Positions 8,495 through 17,035 are shown, numbered from the stretch's first letter. The stretch is DNA of 64,000 nucleotides from Ectorhizobium quercum (GCF_026552795.1 NZ_JANFPI010000006.1:1-64000), one strand, 5' to 3'. Notes: a model not told the origin generated them from the letters alone. Program-made: numbers and translations.

Positions 8495-8692
8495 TCAGCT
8501 CTCCTTCCACTCGAGACGTCCGACGGCGCTTGCGCTCTCTTCGAGCGTGCGGCACGCGGAGGACCATGCCGTTTCGTCGCCCAGAAGCCTGCTGCGAAGA
8601 TAGGCGAGCGTCACCTTCTGGATGAGGGCGACGCGCTGCGGATTCTCGTCGGTCGTTTCGGTAACGTTATATCCCGATATGCCGCCAAGCAT
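8495..8692 (-). pseudogene. C-terminal remnant of an alpha/beta-hydrolase-like gene
   Basis: The frame reads GGISGYNVTETTDENPQRVA, then LAYLRSRLLGDETAW, and ends with GRLEWKES and a stop. This resembles the last 60 or so residues of a chlorophyllase/dienelactone-hydrolase-like alpha/beta hydrolase, and the catalytic N-terminal part is absent. It overlaps the end of the recombinase frame by 26 bases, so an ancestral deletion probably joined the two genes near 8690. The family assignment is from memory of such C-termini and is tentative. Confidence 0.45.
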
Positions 8693-10217
8693 GGGCGTAG
8701 AGCGCCACGGGCAGCATGTTGGGGGCGTTGTAGATCGCCAGCCGCGCCATGCGTTCGCACTGAACGCGGGAAACCTCCGGCAGCAGGGCGTTGATGCGCG
8801 GACGCACGGCCGGCAGGCGGCCGACGGCGGGCAAGGCGCCGGCCTCTGCCTGCCCGTGGCCGGGAACGCCCAGGGTCGGCACCGGCGGGATGACGGAGAG
8901 CAAGCCCGCGGCGTGATCGCGCGGCGTCTGCTGCGACCCTATCAGGGTGACGGGAAGATGCATGCTGGCCTGCTCGACCCGATCCTGTTCGAACAGGTCG
9001 AGCCGGTCGGCCCAGTCCTGCATCATGCGCCGCCGCGGCTCGACATATTCGGCATGGTTGTAGATGGAACTCATCGGGTCCGGGTCGGCATGGGAAAGCT
9101 GCGCCTCGATCCAGATCTTCGGATAGCCGATCTCATGCAACGCGGTGGACATCGTTGCGCGCATCCCGTGGCCGGTGAGCATGTCCTCGTAGCCCATGCG
9201 CTTGAGGACATGGTTCAAGGTGTTCTCGCTCATGCGCTTCTTCAGGTCGTAGTCGTGGCGGAACAGGTAGCGCTGGGCCGGGCGCTTCTGCTCCAACAGG
9301 TGGCGCACGATCTCGATGGCCTGGACCGACAGCGGCACGATGTAGGGCGGAACGTCCTGCGCCCGCCTGCCCTGCTTGCGCAACTGCAGCTGCAATTGCT
9401 TGACGAGTTCGACGGGGATGATCCACAGGCCCTGATCCAGATGGAACTGATCGGGGGTGGCATGCCGCAGCTCGCCGGTGCGCACGCCCGTCAGCAGCAG
9501 CAGGCGCAGCCCGAGCTGGGTCTGCATGCGGCCGGGATAGTCGCGCAGCGTCTTCAGGAACGCCGGCAACTGCTCCATGCGCAGGAACGGATTGTTGCGC
9601 ACCGGCGGCGCCGGCAACGCCACCACGTCGAGATCGGAGGCCGGGTTGGTCTCCAGCCCCGGCACCTTGACCAGGGCATAGCGGAACATCTGGTTGAACC
9701 AGCAACGGATCTTCTTCGCCACACTGAACGCCCTGCGCTGCTCGACCCTGGCGAGGACGTCAAGCAGGTCATGGCGCCTGATGTCGTAGACGGAGCGCTT
9801 GCCCAACAGGGGGAACACATCCTTGGCGAAGACGCGCTCCACCAGGGTGAGATCGGTCTGACGTCCCTTCCTCAGAGAGAGGCCCCGGTGGGCATGCCAA
9901 AGCTGGAACACCGCTTCGAAGGTGTTCTCGCCGGCCAGGCGGGCGGAAAAGCGCTTCTGCTTGCGATGGACATGCGGGTTGATGCCCTTGGCGAGCAGCG
10001 CGCGCGCCTCGTCCTTCAAGGATCGCGCTTCCCGCAGGCTGACCTCCGGATACGTTCCGAGGGACATGCGCTTCTGCCTGCCCAGCCAGCAGTATCGGAA
10101 GTGCCAGGACTTGCCGCCTCGGGCAGAGACGTTCAAAGACAGGCCGTCGAGATCACCCAGGGTGTAATCCTTGCCGGTGAACCTGGCTTGCCGGACGGCG
10201 GTATCGGTAAGAGGCAT
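8667..10217 (-). CDS. Tyrosine recombinase/integrase with arm-binding (DUF4102) domain, C-terminus clipped
   Basis: A 516-residue integrase of the tRNA-targeting island type. Residues 1-90 are the arm-type DNA-binding domain (GLSLNVSARGGKSWHFRYCW) and about 100-200 the core-binding domain. The catalytic domain shows Arg246 (TGVRTGEL), His350 and Arg353 (HGMRATMS), His376 (LSHADP) and nucleophile Tyr386 (IYNHAEY). All required residues are present. The tail SRVQCERMARLAIYNAPNML matches the start of a longer C-terminal extension in related integrases but stops abruptly in HAWRHIGI where hydrolase remnant begins, so the end has been replaced by a deletion. The gene reads away from tRNA-Gly, whose 3' end is 213 bases upstream: the normal arrangement for an element inserted there. 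Confidence 0.88.
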   Translation of the reverse strand: MPLTDTAVRQARFTGKDYTLGDLDGLSLNVSARGGKSWHFRYCWLGRQKRMSLGTYPEVSLREARSLKDEARALLAKGINPHVHRKQKRFSARLAGENTFEAVFQLWHAHRGLSLRKGRQTDLTLVERVFAKDVFPLLGKRSVYDIRRHDLLDVLARVEQRRAFSVAKKIRCWFNQMFRYALVKVPGLETNPASDLDVVALPAPPVRNNPFLRMEQLPAFLKTLRDYPGRMQTQLGLRLLLLTGVRTGELRHATPDQFHLDQGLWIIPVELVKQLQLQLRKQGRRAQDVPPYIVPLSVQAIEIVRHLLEQKRPAQRYLFRHDYDLKKRMSENTLNHVLKRMGYEDMLTGHGMRATMSTALHEIGYPKIWIEAQLSHADPDPMSSIYNHAEYVEPRRRMMQDWADRLDLFEQDRVEQASMHLPVTLIGSQQTPRDHAAGLLSVIPPVPTLGVPGHGQAEAGALPAVGRLPAVRPRINALLPEVSRVQCERMARLAIYNAPNMLPVALYAHAWRHIGI

Positions 10218-10429
10218 GTTCGTGCTCCCAAGTCGTCAGGAGCCAAACCTTCATCCCTTCCCGCGCTCGTTCGAGCAACAATCCGGACTCTTCGCCAACC
10301 GCCTAGATGGACTAGAAAATGGACTAAAAAGTCCTGGCTGCGGGTGGACTTCAGTGGACGTCACTGGAACATCGAAAGAGGAAAATTCCTCTGTATTCAA
10401 TCTCTTATGGAACTCAGTAGAACTTAAAT

Positions 10430-10503
10430 TGGAGCGGGTAGCGGGAATCGAACCCGCGTATTCAGCTTGGAAGGCTGCTGCTCTACCATTGAGCTATACC
10501 CGC
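10430..10503 (-). tRNA. tRNA-Gly (anticodon TCC)
   Basis: A 74-nt cloverleaf including an encoded CCA: the acceptor GCGGGTA pairs with TACCCGC, the T-arm is CGGGTTCGATTCCCG, and the anticodon loop CTTCCAA gives TCC. Its 3' end faces the integrase gene, making it the likely attachment site of the element on the left. Confidence 0.97.
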
Positions 10504-10527
10504 GGGGAGGTCGATCCGATGTCGGAA

Positions 10528-10612
10528 TGGTGGAGGGAGTTGGATTTGAACCAACGTAGGCTGAGCCAACGGATTTACAGTCCGTCCCCTTTAACCACTC
10601 GGGCATCCCTCC
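10528..10612 (-). tRNA. tRNA-Tyr (anticodon GTA)
   Basis: An 85-nt class II tRNA with a long variable arm, acceptor GGAGGGA pairing with TCCCTCC, encoded ACCA end, and anticodon loop CTGTAAA giving GTA. It lies 24 bases upstream of tRNA-Gly on the same strand, so the two are probably one transcript. Confidence 0.97.
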
Positions 10613-10810
10613 AGTCTTCCGTCCGGATCGAGACCCTTGAGATCGAGAAGCGCTTGAAACGCCTCGTGATCTGCCGCGGGTATATGAAGGGCGAAGGGGC
10701 CGATGTCAACACGCCGATTTCAGAAATTTTCGGAAAAATATCTTGTCCACCGCCGCGCCGGAACCGGCCAGCCCCTATGCCCCGGACATGCGACTGGATA
10801 TAAGAGCCTC

Positions 10811-11683
10811 ATGACCAAAGACCCCAAAAACGACCGTTCCGCCCGCGACACCCATTACGCCACGCTTCGCCGCGCCGTGCGCGACGCCCGGCGTGAAAAA
10901 GGCGAAATCCCGACGCCCGCGCCGGGCAAGCGCGCATCGCGGGATGGCGTCAGACCGCAACAGGCCCAGCCCGATCAGGTCTTCCTCTACGGCCTGCACA
11001 CGGTGCGCGCCGCGCTGGACAATCCCGCGCGCAAGCTGGTGAAGCTTTCCGCCACGCGCAATGCGCTGGCCAGGCTCGGGATCGAAGAGGGTGCGGAGAC
11101 CGGTTTTCCTGTGGAAATCGTCTCGCCGGGCGAGATCGACAGGGTCCTCGGCTCCGACGCCATCCATCAGGGCGTCATGCTGGAAACACGGCCCCTGCCC
11201 GTCCGCCGCCTCGATGCGCTGAAGGACAGCCCTCTTCTTCTGGTGCTCGACCAGGTGACGGACCCGCACAATGTCGGCGCGATCATGCGCTCGGCCGTCG
11301 CCTTCGATGCCGGCGCCGTCATCACGACGCAACGCCACAGCCCGACCGAATCGGGCGTTCTGGCGAAATCCGCCTCCGGCGCGCTGGAACTCATTCCCTA
11401 TATCCAGGCCAGCAATCTGGCGGACACGCTGGAGGAACTGCATCGGCTCGGCTTCTATTCCATAGGCCTCGATTCCGAAGGGCCGCAGCCGCTCGAACCG
11501 ACCTTCAAGGGTGACAAGATCGCGCTGGTGCTCGGCTCGGAGGGCAAGGGGCTTCGCCAGAAGACCCGCGAAACGGTGAGCGCGCTCGCCCGGCTCGACA
11601 TGCCGGGCGCCATAAAATCGCTGAATGTTTCCAACGCCTGTGCCATTTCGCTTTACGCGGCAAAGCAATATCTGACAAAATGA
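10811..11683 (+). CDS. rlmB: 23S rRNA 2'-O-ribose methyltransferase (TrmH/SpoU family)
   Basis: A 290-residue SPOUT methyltransferase that methylates the ribose of a guanosine in 23S rRNA (G2251 in E. coli). The N-terminal substrate-binding domain starts at FLYGLHTVRAAL. The three knot motifs are visible: LDQVTDPHNVGAIMRSA, VLGSEGKGLRQ and LNVSNACAISLYAAK. The ATG at 10811 was preferred over one at 10703 because the upstream 36 codons resemble leader sequence and are not family-like. The basic, variable N-terminal stretch (about 55 residues) is common in alphaproteobacterial homologues. Confidence 0.9.
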   Translation: MTKDPKNDRSARDTHYATLRRAVRDARREKGEIPTPAPGKRASRDGVRPQQAQPDQVFLYGLHTVRAALDNPARKLVKLSATRNALARLGIEEGAETGFPVEIVSPGEIDRVLGSDAIHQGVMLETRPLPVRRLDALKDSPLLLVLDQVTDPHNVGAIMRSAVAFDAGAVITTQRHSPTESGVLAKSASGALELIPYIQASNLADTLEELHRLGFYSIGLDSEGPQPLEPTFKGDKIALVLGSEGKGLRQKTRETVSALARLDMPGAIKSLNVSNACAISLYAAKQYLTK

Positions 11684-11687
11684 CGGC

Positions 11688-12443
11688 ATGATCGCCGTCT
11701 TCACAGATCTCGACGGAACGTTGCTCGACCACGACACCTATCGGTTCGATGCGGCGCTTCCAGCCATTGAAGCCCTGAAAAAGCGGTCTGTTCCGCTCAT
11801 TCTCGCCTCCAGCAAGACGGAGGCGGAAATGGCGCCCATCGCCGACGCACTCGGCCTCGATACGCCGATGATCGTCGAAAACGGCGCCGGCATCGCCCGC
11901 CTGGCCGGATCGGAGCGGAACGCCTCCGCCTATGCGCGTATCAGAAACCTTCTTGCCGCCCTGCCGGGCTCGTTCGTCGGATTCGGCGACTGGGACGTGC
12001 AGGCGGTGGCACGCGAGACGGGCCTGCCGCTGGAAAATGCCCGCCTTGCCCGGCAGCGCCGCTTTTCCGAGCCCGGCCACTGGCTGGGCACGGAGGGGGA
12101 GAAAAGCGCCTTCCTTGGCATCCTGCACGACAACGGCCTGACCGCCGTTCAGGGCGGGCGGTTCTTCACCATCATGCCGGAGGGCTCAAAGGCCGATGCG
12201 ATGGCGCGGGTCGCCGCTTCCCTGGCGGAATCAGGTGGAGAGCCGGTCTTTACCATCGCTCTCGGCGATGCGCCGAACGACCTCGCAATGCTTCAGGCCG
12301 CCGATCTCGGCATCATCATCGCCAATCCGCATCACACACCGCTTCCCGTCACGGAGCAGGAACGAAACGGCAGCATCCTGCGTTCCACCCAGGCCGGTCC
12401 CGCCGGCTGGAACGAAATGATTCTCTCATACCTGGCTCGCTGA
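11688..12443 (+). CDS. Mannosyl/glucosyl-3-phosphoglycerate phosphatase (HAD-IIB)
   Basis: A 251-residue HAD phosphatase of the MPGP subgroup. Motif I is FTDLDGTLLDHDTY (residues 5-18), motif II ends in LASSKTEAEM, and motif IV is ALGDAPNDLAML. The C-terminal AGPAGWNEMI is also characteristic of this subgroup. The enzyme removes phosphate from glycosyl-3-phosphoglycerate to give glycosylglycerate, a compatible solute also used in polysaccharide initiation. It starts five bases after rlmB and is followed by a glycosyltransferase of the matching pathway, so both steps are encoded together. Confidence 0.85.
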   Translation: MIAVFTDLDGTLLDHDTYRFDAALPAIEALKKRSVPLILASSKTEAEMAPIADALGLDTPMIVENGAGIARLAGSERNASAYARIRNLLAALPGSFVGFGDWDVQAVARETGLPLENARLARQRRFSEPGHWLGTEGEKSAFLGILHDNGLTAVQGGRFFTIMPEGSKADAMARVAASLAESGGEPVFTIALGDAPNDLAMLQAADLGIIIANPHHTPLPVTEQERNGSILRSTQAGPAGWNEMILSYLAR

Positions 12444-12547
12444 CAGCGCCCCTGCCCTGACATCAACCGCTTCGTGGCCCGTCGGGCCATCTGTTCGAAC
12501 GGAGCTTTCATGGCAGCGCTCAGGCGCGAAGATAAAAGGACGATTGC

Positions 12548-13765
12548 ATGGCCGACTTTCATCAGAACGGCGTGGTTGCCACCCTGCACAATCTCAAGGA
12601 ACGGCCCCTTGCCGAAACCGAACGGGAACTCGCCCATTTCGCCCAGACACGGCCGGTCACGCTCATTCTGCCCTCGCTGTTTTCCGAACTGGAAGCGCCG
12701 GCTCTGGAACGCATCATCGACGAGCTTTGCCTCGTTCCCTATCTCTCGCATATCGTCATCGGGCTCGATCAGGCCGACCGTGAACAATATCTCCATGCCC
12801 GGGAGTATTTTTCGCGCCTGCCGCACCGCCACAGCATTCTCTGGAACGACGGTCCGCGGCTGAGGGCGGTCGACGAGAAGCTGAAGGAGGCGAGCCTTTC
12901 GCCGGACCAGCCCGGCAAGGGCCGCAACGTCTGGTTCTGCATCGGCTATGTGCTCGGCCAGCGCAGCGCCGGTGTCGTCGCCCTGCACGATTGCGACATC
13001 ACCACCTATTCGCGCGAAATGCTGGCCCGCCTCGTCTATCCCGTCACCCATCCCGGCTTCCGGTTCATCTTCTCGAAAGGGTATTATCCGCGCGTCACGC
13101 AGCGATCGCTGAACGGGCGCGTCTCCCGCCTTCTCGTCACTCCGCTGCTCATCAGCCTGGAGCGGATCTACGGGCCCCACCCCTATCTCGAATACCTGAA
13201 GGCGTTCCGCTATCCGCTGGCCGGCGAGTTCGCGATGCGCGCCCATGTGCTGGCCGACCTGCGTATCCCGTCGGACTGGGGCCTGGAAATCGGCGTTCTT
13301 TCCGAACTCTGGCGGAATTATTCCAACCAGTCGATCTGCCAGGTCGACATCGCCGACACCTACGACCACAAGCACCAGCCTCTTTCCGCCGACGATGCCT
13401 CGACCGGCCTTTCGCGCATGTCGATCGACATCGCCAAGGCCATGTTCCGGAAGCTGGCGACGGATGGCGTCATCTTCAGCCAGGAATCGCTGCGCTCGCT
13501 AAAGGCCACCTATTACCGCACGGCGCTGGATCTCGTCGAAATCTATCACAACGACGCGCGCATGAACGGCCTGACGACCGATCGCCACCGCGAGGAACAG
13601 GCCGTGGAGCTTTTTTCGACAAATGTGCTCGAAGCGGGCAACGTCTTCCTCGAGCGCCCGGACGCAACGCCGTTCATGCCGAGCTGGAACCGCGTGCAGA
13701 GCGCCCTGCCCGATCTTCTGGAGGAGATCCAGACCGCCGTGCGCCTCGACAACGAGGAAAACTGA
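12548..13765 (+). CDS. Glycosyl-3-phosphoglycerate synthase-like glycosyltransferase (GT81-like)
   Basis: A 405-residue GT-A glycosyltransferase. The nucleotide/metal motif is ALHDCDIT (Asp148-Cys149-Asp150), followed by a long segment with conserved GYYPRVTQRSLNGRVSRLLV and PLAGEFAMRA. This layout fits glucosyl-3-phosphoglycerate synthases, which move a sugar from a nucleotide donor to 3-phosphoglycerate. The preceding HAD phosphatase would complete glycosylglycerate synthesis in the cytoplasm. Whether the sugar is glucose or mannose cannot be told from sequence. An AGGA site lies eight bases before the ATG. Confidence 0.8.
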   Translation: MADFHQNGVVATLHNLKERPLAETERELAHFAQTRPVTLILPSLFSELEAPALERIIDELCLVPYLSHIVIGLDQADREQYLHAREYFSRLPHRHSILWNDGPRLRAVDEKLKEASLSPDQPGKGRNVWFCIGYVLGQRSAGVVALHDCDITTYSREMLARLVYPVTHPGFRFIFSKGYYPRVTQRSLNGRVSRLLVTPLLISLERIYGPHPYLEYLKAFRYPLAGEFAMRAHVLADLRIPSDWGLEIGVLSELWRNYSNQSICQVDIADTYDHKHQPLSADDASTGLSRMSIDIAKAMFRKLATDGVIFSQESLRSLKATYYRTALDLVEIYHNDARMNGLTTDRHREEQAVELFSTNVLEAGNVFLERPDATPFMPSWNRVQSALPDLLEEIQTAVRLDNEEN

Positions 13766-13785
13766 GAAACGGCCAGCCGAACAAA

Positions 13786-13819
13786 CGAAAAACGCCACGC
13801 GGAACCTGTCCGCGCGGCG
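13786..13819 (-). terminator. Terminator of the DUF465 gene
   Basis: On the minus strand a 10-bp GC-rich stem (CGCCGCGCGG with CCGCGTGGCG, one mismatch) is followed by GTTTTTC. It lies 24 bases past the DUF465 stop codon and may also stop transcripts from the converging glycosyltransferase gene. Confidence 0.7.
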
Positions 13820-13842
13820 CCGGATTGGACGATCAGGCTCGC

Positions 13843-14082
13843 TTACTGGGTCGCAAGCGCACCGGCAATCGTGTCTTTCAGGGTCAGACGACGCTTGCGA
13901 AGCACATTCTCGGCCTCTTCCGAAAGCGTGTCGATACGGGACTCGGACCGGTGAATCTGATCATTCACCTCATCATATTCCGCAAGAATTTTGGCAAACC
14001 GGGCATCCCTTGCCTTGAGGGCGTGGATCGCCTCGATCTGGTCGGGAAATTCCTCACCGAGAGTGTGCGGCGTGTTCGACAT
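13843..14082 (-). CDS. DUF465 (YdcH-like) small coiled-coil protein
   Basis: A 79-residue protein of the YdcH/DUF465 family. The sequence is mostly charged helix with heptad-like spacing (IHALKARDARFAKILAEYDE, then VNDQIHRSESRIDTLSEE), and the ending VLRKRRLTLKDTIAGAL is typical of the family. The function of the family is not established. It is monocistronic, with a clear terminator and a GGAGG-type ribosome site upstream of its ATG. Confidence 0.88.
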   Translation of the reverse strand: MSNTPHTLGEEFPDQIEAIHALKARDARFAKILAEYDEVNDQIHRSESRIDTLSEEAENVLRKRRLTLKDTIAGALATQ

Positions 14083-14194
14083 GTTTCCTCCTGTATGGTT
14101 GTTGACGCCATCATAGGAGAAATCATGTGGGCCGGCCTTTGATCGAAATCAAGAACGAGGGGAATTTGCCCGGCCCTTCACCGCGCACTTTTGA

Positions 14195-14251
14195 ACCCGC
14201 AAGGTTCGCAAGGCCGAACGGGCGAGTCTCGGCATCAAAGCTTCACGATGA
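14195..14251 (+). pseudogene. Remnant resembling a recombinase C-terminal segment
   Basis: Between two stops the frame reads TRKVRKAERASLGIKASR. It closely resembles TRGTDRARLGIKSSR in the remnant at 15345-15506, and about 30 bases are also alike at DNA level (GTCTCGGCATCAAAGCTTCACGA against GTCTCGGCATCAAATCCTCACGA, differing at two positions). No start codon or upstream domain is present. It is best read as a scrap of the same gene type as the larger fragment. Confidence 0.35.
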
Positions 14252-14363
14252 CCTGAACCCCGACTTCCCTCCATTTTTTCTCCCATCCCTTTCCTTCTCT
14301 CATCACCTCCATATGTAAGCCTCTGACGCCAGCCGGCGTTCCAAGCATAGGAGTTGTGGGGCT

Positions 14364-14531
14364 ATGGGTACTTCCGTTTTAATCAGCATCCTGATCACGT
14401 TTCTCGTAATCGTTCTGGTGCTTTATCTTATTGGTCGCCTACCGCTTGACGGCAGAGCAAAGCAGATTGCGCAGGTGATCGTGATCATCATCGGCATCAT
14501 TTCGCTGCTCAAATACCTGGCGGTGTTCTGA
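14364..14531 (+). CDS. Small two-helix membrane protein (Thivi_2564-like)
   Basis: A 55-residue protein with two hydrophobic helices: VLISILITFLVIVLVLYLIG, then QVIVIIIGIISLLKYL, split by a short polar loop LPLDGRAKQI. This shape, with the loop motif near P-L/M-D-G, resembles the Thivi_2564 family of small membrane proteins of unknown function. A GGAG sequence lies eight to eleven bases before the ATG and a stable GC hairpin follows the stop. It sits in a patch of island scraps between DUF465 and tRNA-Thr. Confidence 0.65.
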   Translation: MGTSVLISILITFLVIVLVLYLIGRLPLDGRAKQIAQVIVIIIGIISLLKYLAVF

Positions 14532-14540
14532 GCGAGCAAC

Positions 14541-14560
14541 GGCCCGGCTTCGGCCGGGCC
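14541..14560 (+). terminator. Perfect 8-bp hairpin with TTCG tetraloop
   Basis: GGCCCGGC and GCCGGGCC flank a TTCG loop ten bases after the small membrane gene. The UUCG tetraloop gives a very stable stem, but there is no T-run after it, so it may be a Rho-assisted end or a 3'-protecting stem. Confidence 0.5.
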
Positions 14561-14567
14561 GAAGACG

Positions 14568-15020
14568 TCATCCGGGCGCATCCCATTGCATCCGGATTTG
14601 TTCTTCCAGCGTGTCTATCATCTCGCAGTCGACGCTGTCGCTCAACGCATAGGCGAGGTGAGAAACCACCGCTAACGCCGCGTATTGACCTTCGGTCGCT
14701 GCGACCTCGTGCATCTTGTCCAGCGCTTTTTCTGTGGGCACTTCTCCACCGTCAATCACTTCGTTGGCCAAATCCGCAATACGAGCCGCAAGAGAGGACG
14801 TCGCATTCTCGACCCAAGCAGCCAACAATTCTCGTTGTGTCTGCTTCGGAAGCCTTTCGGACGCTGGTGGCGCGATGATCTCGTACAACACACAAAATTC
14901 AGCGTTAGTAGAGATCGACCTTGCCTCTGCGATGAGGGCGGCAGCTTTAGAGACATCTAAGTATGGGAATTTGCAGTCGATCTTGGCAGAAAACACCTGC
15001 TCTTGATTGGTCGTATCCAT
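14568..15020 (-). CDS. Hypothetical protein
   Basis: An acidic protein of about 150 residues that I do not recognise. It is largely helical, with stretches such as VSKAAALIAEARSIS, LLAAWVENATSSLAARIADL and YAALAVVSHLAYALSD, and has no signal peptide or membrane segment. The ATG at 15020 gives MDTTNQEQVFSAK; an in-frame ATG at 15086 would add 22 less protein-like residues. Codon use is less GC-biased than in the core genes nearby, fitting an acquired gene in the tRNA-Thr patch. Confidence 0.55.
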   Translation of the reverse strand: MDTTNQEQVFSAKIDCKFPYLDVSKAAALIAEARSISTNAEFCVLYEIIAPPASERLPKQTQRELLAAWVENATSSLAARIADLANEVIDGGEVPTEKALDKMHEVAATEGQYAALAVVSHLAYALSDSVDCEMIDTLEEQIRMQWDAPG

Positions 15021-15344
15021 GATGATACTCGGCGGAGAAGATGCAGACTCCATAGCAACCCTGTCCCAAGACCGCAATCGCTGCATTGCTACCGTCTCTG
15101 TCGCGACGGAAATCTGCTAAAAGGCACACCACATCATGGTCAAGGTGAGAGAGGAACAGCGCTGACACTCACCGCATCGCTGCCGGGAACATCACCGCTT
15201 CTTCGGCATCCATTCCCGCCGCTCTGCGGTCAATGCTGGCGGAAAGAATCGACCCGGTGGCGAACCCTATTGCCCTGTCCGTCGAAATCTCCCGCAAGGC
15301 CGACAGCCATTCGTCAGCGCCCGGAAGAAGCGACGGAGGCCAGA

Positions 15345-15506
15345 GATCATCGGGGATGGGCGAACTCGAAGCAGGCGGAAGTGTATACGAGAGGGACAGA
15401 CCGGGCGCGTCTCGGCATCAAATCCTCACGAATCGTCTCAGAACAGCTTGAGAACGAACTTGCCCCTCACATTGAACAGTATGAGGGATTTAAGGCAAAA
15501 AACTAA
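15345..15506 (+). pseudogene. C-terminal fragment of a phage-type integrase beside tRNA-Thr
   Basis: The frame ends with GWANSKQAEVYTRGTDRARL followed by GIKSSRIVSEQ and a stop at 15506. W-x3-K-Q-A-E-V-Y-T-R is the region around the tyrosine nucleophile in tyrosine recombinases (compare the common QAEVYTRAA). Nothing upstream in this frame resembles the rest of an integrase, so only the tail survives. It ends 27 bases from the 3' end of tRNA-Thr, where such genes sit in elements inserted in tRNA genes. Confidence 0.55.
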
Positions 15507-15532
15507 GACAAATCAAGTAGCTGAAAATTCGA

Positions 15533-15608
<76 letters not shown>

Positions 15609-15774
15609 ACTTTCATTCGGCAAGTAACATATTCTGCTAGGGTGTAAAGCAAAAATTGACCTGTGTCATCGTCAAGCAAACGATGCTGGCGAGCTCTATG
15701 CTGGCGAAACGGCTTGTGCGTTCAGCCCGTTCGCCTATAACCGAACCGATTGAATTGCCAGGACCAGCAGACAC

Positions 15775-16548
15775 ATGCCCCAGTCGTTCCAGTCCATCTC
15801 CTTCACAGCCTCCAGCGTGCCGGAAGCCCAGGCGGCTTACAAGGAACTGGTGCGGCTTTACGGCGACGTGTCCCTCGATGATGCCGACGTCATCGTGGCG
15901 CTCGGCGGCGACGGCTTCATGCTTCAGACGCTGCACGCCACGATGAACAGCGGCAAGCGGGTCTACGGCATGAACCGCGGCTCGGTCGGCTTCCTGATGA
16001 ACGAGTATCGCACCTCCGGCCTTATCGAACGCATCGCGGCTTCGGTCGAAAACAAGTTCCATCCGTTGCGCATGATCACGCAGGACATCGAGGGCAACTC
16101 CCACTCCGCGCTTGCCATCAACGAGGTCTCGCTCTTCCGCCAATCCTATCAGGCTGCCAAGCTGCGGGTCGAGGTGGATGGAACGGTCCGTCTCGAGGAA
16201 CTGATCTGCGACGGCCTGATGGTGGCGACGCCGGTCGGCTCCACCGCCTACAATCTTTCCGCCCACGGGCCTATTCTTCCGCTGGAAGCGCCGCTTCTCG
16301 CCATGACGCCGGTCAGCGCCTTTCGCCCGCGCCGCTGGCGCGGGGCGCTGCTGTCGGAAAAGGCGGCGGTGGACATCCATGTGCTGGAGCCGGAGAAGCG
16401 CCCCGTCAACGCCGTCGCCGACAATGTCGAGGCCAAGACCGTGCTGAACGTCCGCATCGAGCAATCGCGCGACACGACGGCGCGCATTCTTTCCGATCCC
16501 GACCGTTCGTGGTCGGACCGCATTCTGGCCGAACAGTTCGCAACCTGA
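15775..16548 (+). CDS. nadK: NAD kinase
   Basis: A 257-residue ATP-NAD kinase that makes NADP. The catalytic GGDG sits in VALGGDGFMLQTLH (about residues 43-46), followed by GMNRGSVGFLMN, the AINEVSLFR segment and the GSTAYNLSAHGPILPL motif that binds NAD and phosphate. The length matches alphaproteobacterial NadK, which is shorter than the E. coli enzyme. It is followed after 18 bases by a small secreted-protein gene, probably on the same transcript. Confidence 0.95.
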   Translation: MPQSFQSISFTASSVPEAQAAYKELVRLYGDVSLDDADVIVALGGDGFMLQTLHATMNSGKRVYGMNRGSVGFLMNEYRTSGLIERIAASVENKFHPLRMITQDIEGNSHSALAINEVSLFRQSYQAAKLRVEVDGTVRLEELICDGLMVATPVGSTAYNLSAHGPILPLEAPLLAMTPVSAFRPRRWRGALLSEKAAVDIHVLEPEKRPVNAVADNVEAKTVLNVRIEQSRDTTARILSDPDRSWSDRILAEQFAT

Positions 16549-16566
16549 CACGAAATGGAGGTGACG

Positions 16567-17028
16567 ATGCTGCGCTTGAAATCCGGACTTCTGGCCGCGG
16601 TTCTTGCGGCCTCGCCGATCCTGACGGCACTGGCCGCCGACATCGATTCCGTGCCGATCGAGACGATCTTCGCCACCAGCAGCGGCTTCTGGGAAGAAAC
16701 GGCGGCCGACAGCGATGCGCCGCGCCGCGGCTACTACAAGGTGGTGGCGCTGCGCCAGCCCGACCGGACGGCCAAGGTTTACCTGCAACAGATTGCCGTT
16801 ACGGAAGAAGGGCTGGAACTGGTGAACAGCACCGAACTGGAGGCGCTTTCGGCCATGAAGCCTTACGTTACGGACATCAGGCCCGAAAATTCGAACGGCA
16901 TCACCACGCAGCCGGGTCTTTTCGCCACGGTCTTCCTGAAGACCGACCCGGCCCGCAGCGAATCGGAAACCTGGACCGTCCTGATCGACGATCTGGGCGA
17001 GATCCGCGTCGAACGGGCCACAAACTGA
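16567..17028 (+). CDS. Secreted hypothetical protein
   Basis: A 153-residue protein with a clear Sec signal peptide (MLRLKSGLLAAVLAASPILT, then ALAAD), so probably periplasmic. The start at 16567 has a GGAGGTG ribosome site five bases away and gives the better signal peptide than the ATG twelve bases upstream, which would hold that site. The mature part contains mixed beta-rich sequence (VYLQQIAVTEEGLELVNSTE) and no recognised domain. It follows nadK closely and is ended by a palindromic terminator region. Confidence 0.75.
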   Translation: MLRLKSGLLAAVLAASPILTALAADIDSVPIETIFATSSGFWEETAADSDAPRRGYYKVVALRQPDRTAKVYLQQIAVTEEGLELVNSTELEALSAMKPYVTDIRPENSNGITTQPGLFATVFLKTDPARSESETWTVLIDDLGEIRVERATN

Positions 17029-17035
17029 CGCGAAA

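Noticed and set aside
1..10432. Second attachment repeat of the tRNA-Gly 3' end
   Set aside because: No duplicate of the tRNA-Gly 3' end was found to the left in the window, so the far end of the island is not defined and I list none.
15233..15451. 72-codon plus-strand frame in the tRNA-Thr scar
   Set aside because: It overlaps the integrase-tail frame, which has the better protein match, and shows no recognisable motif.
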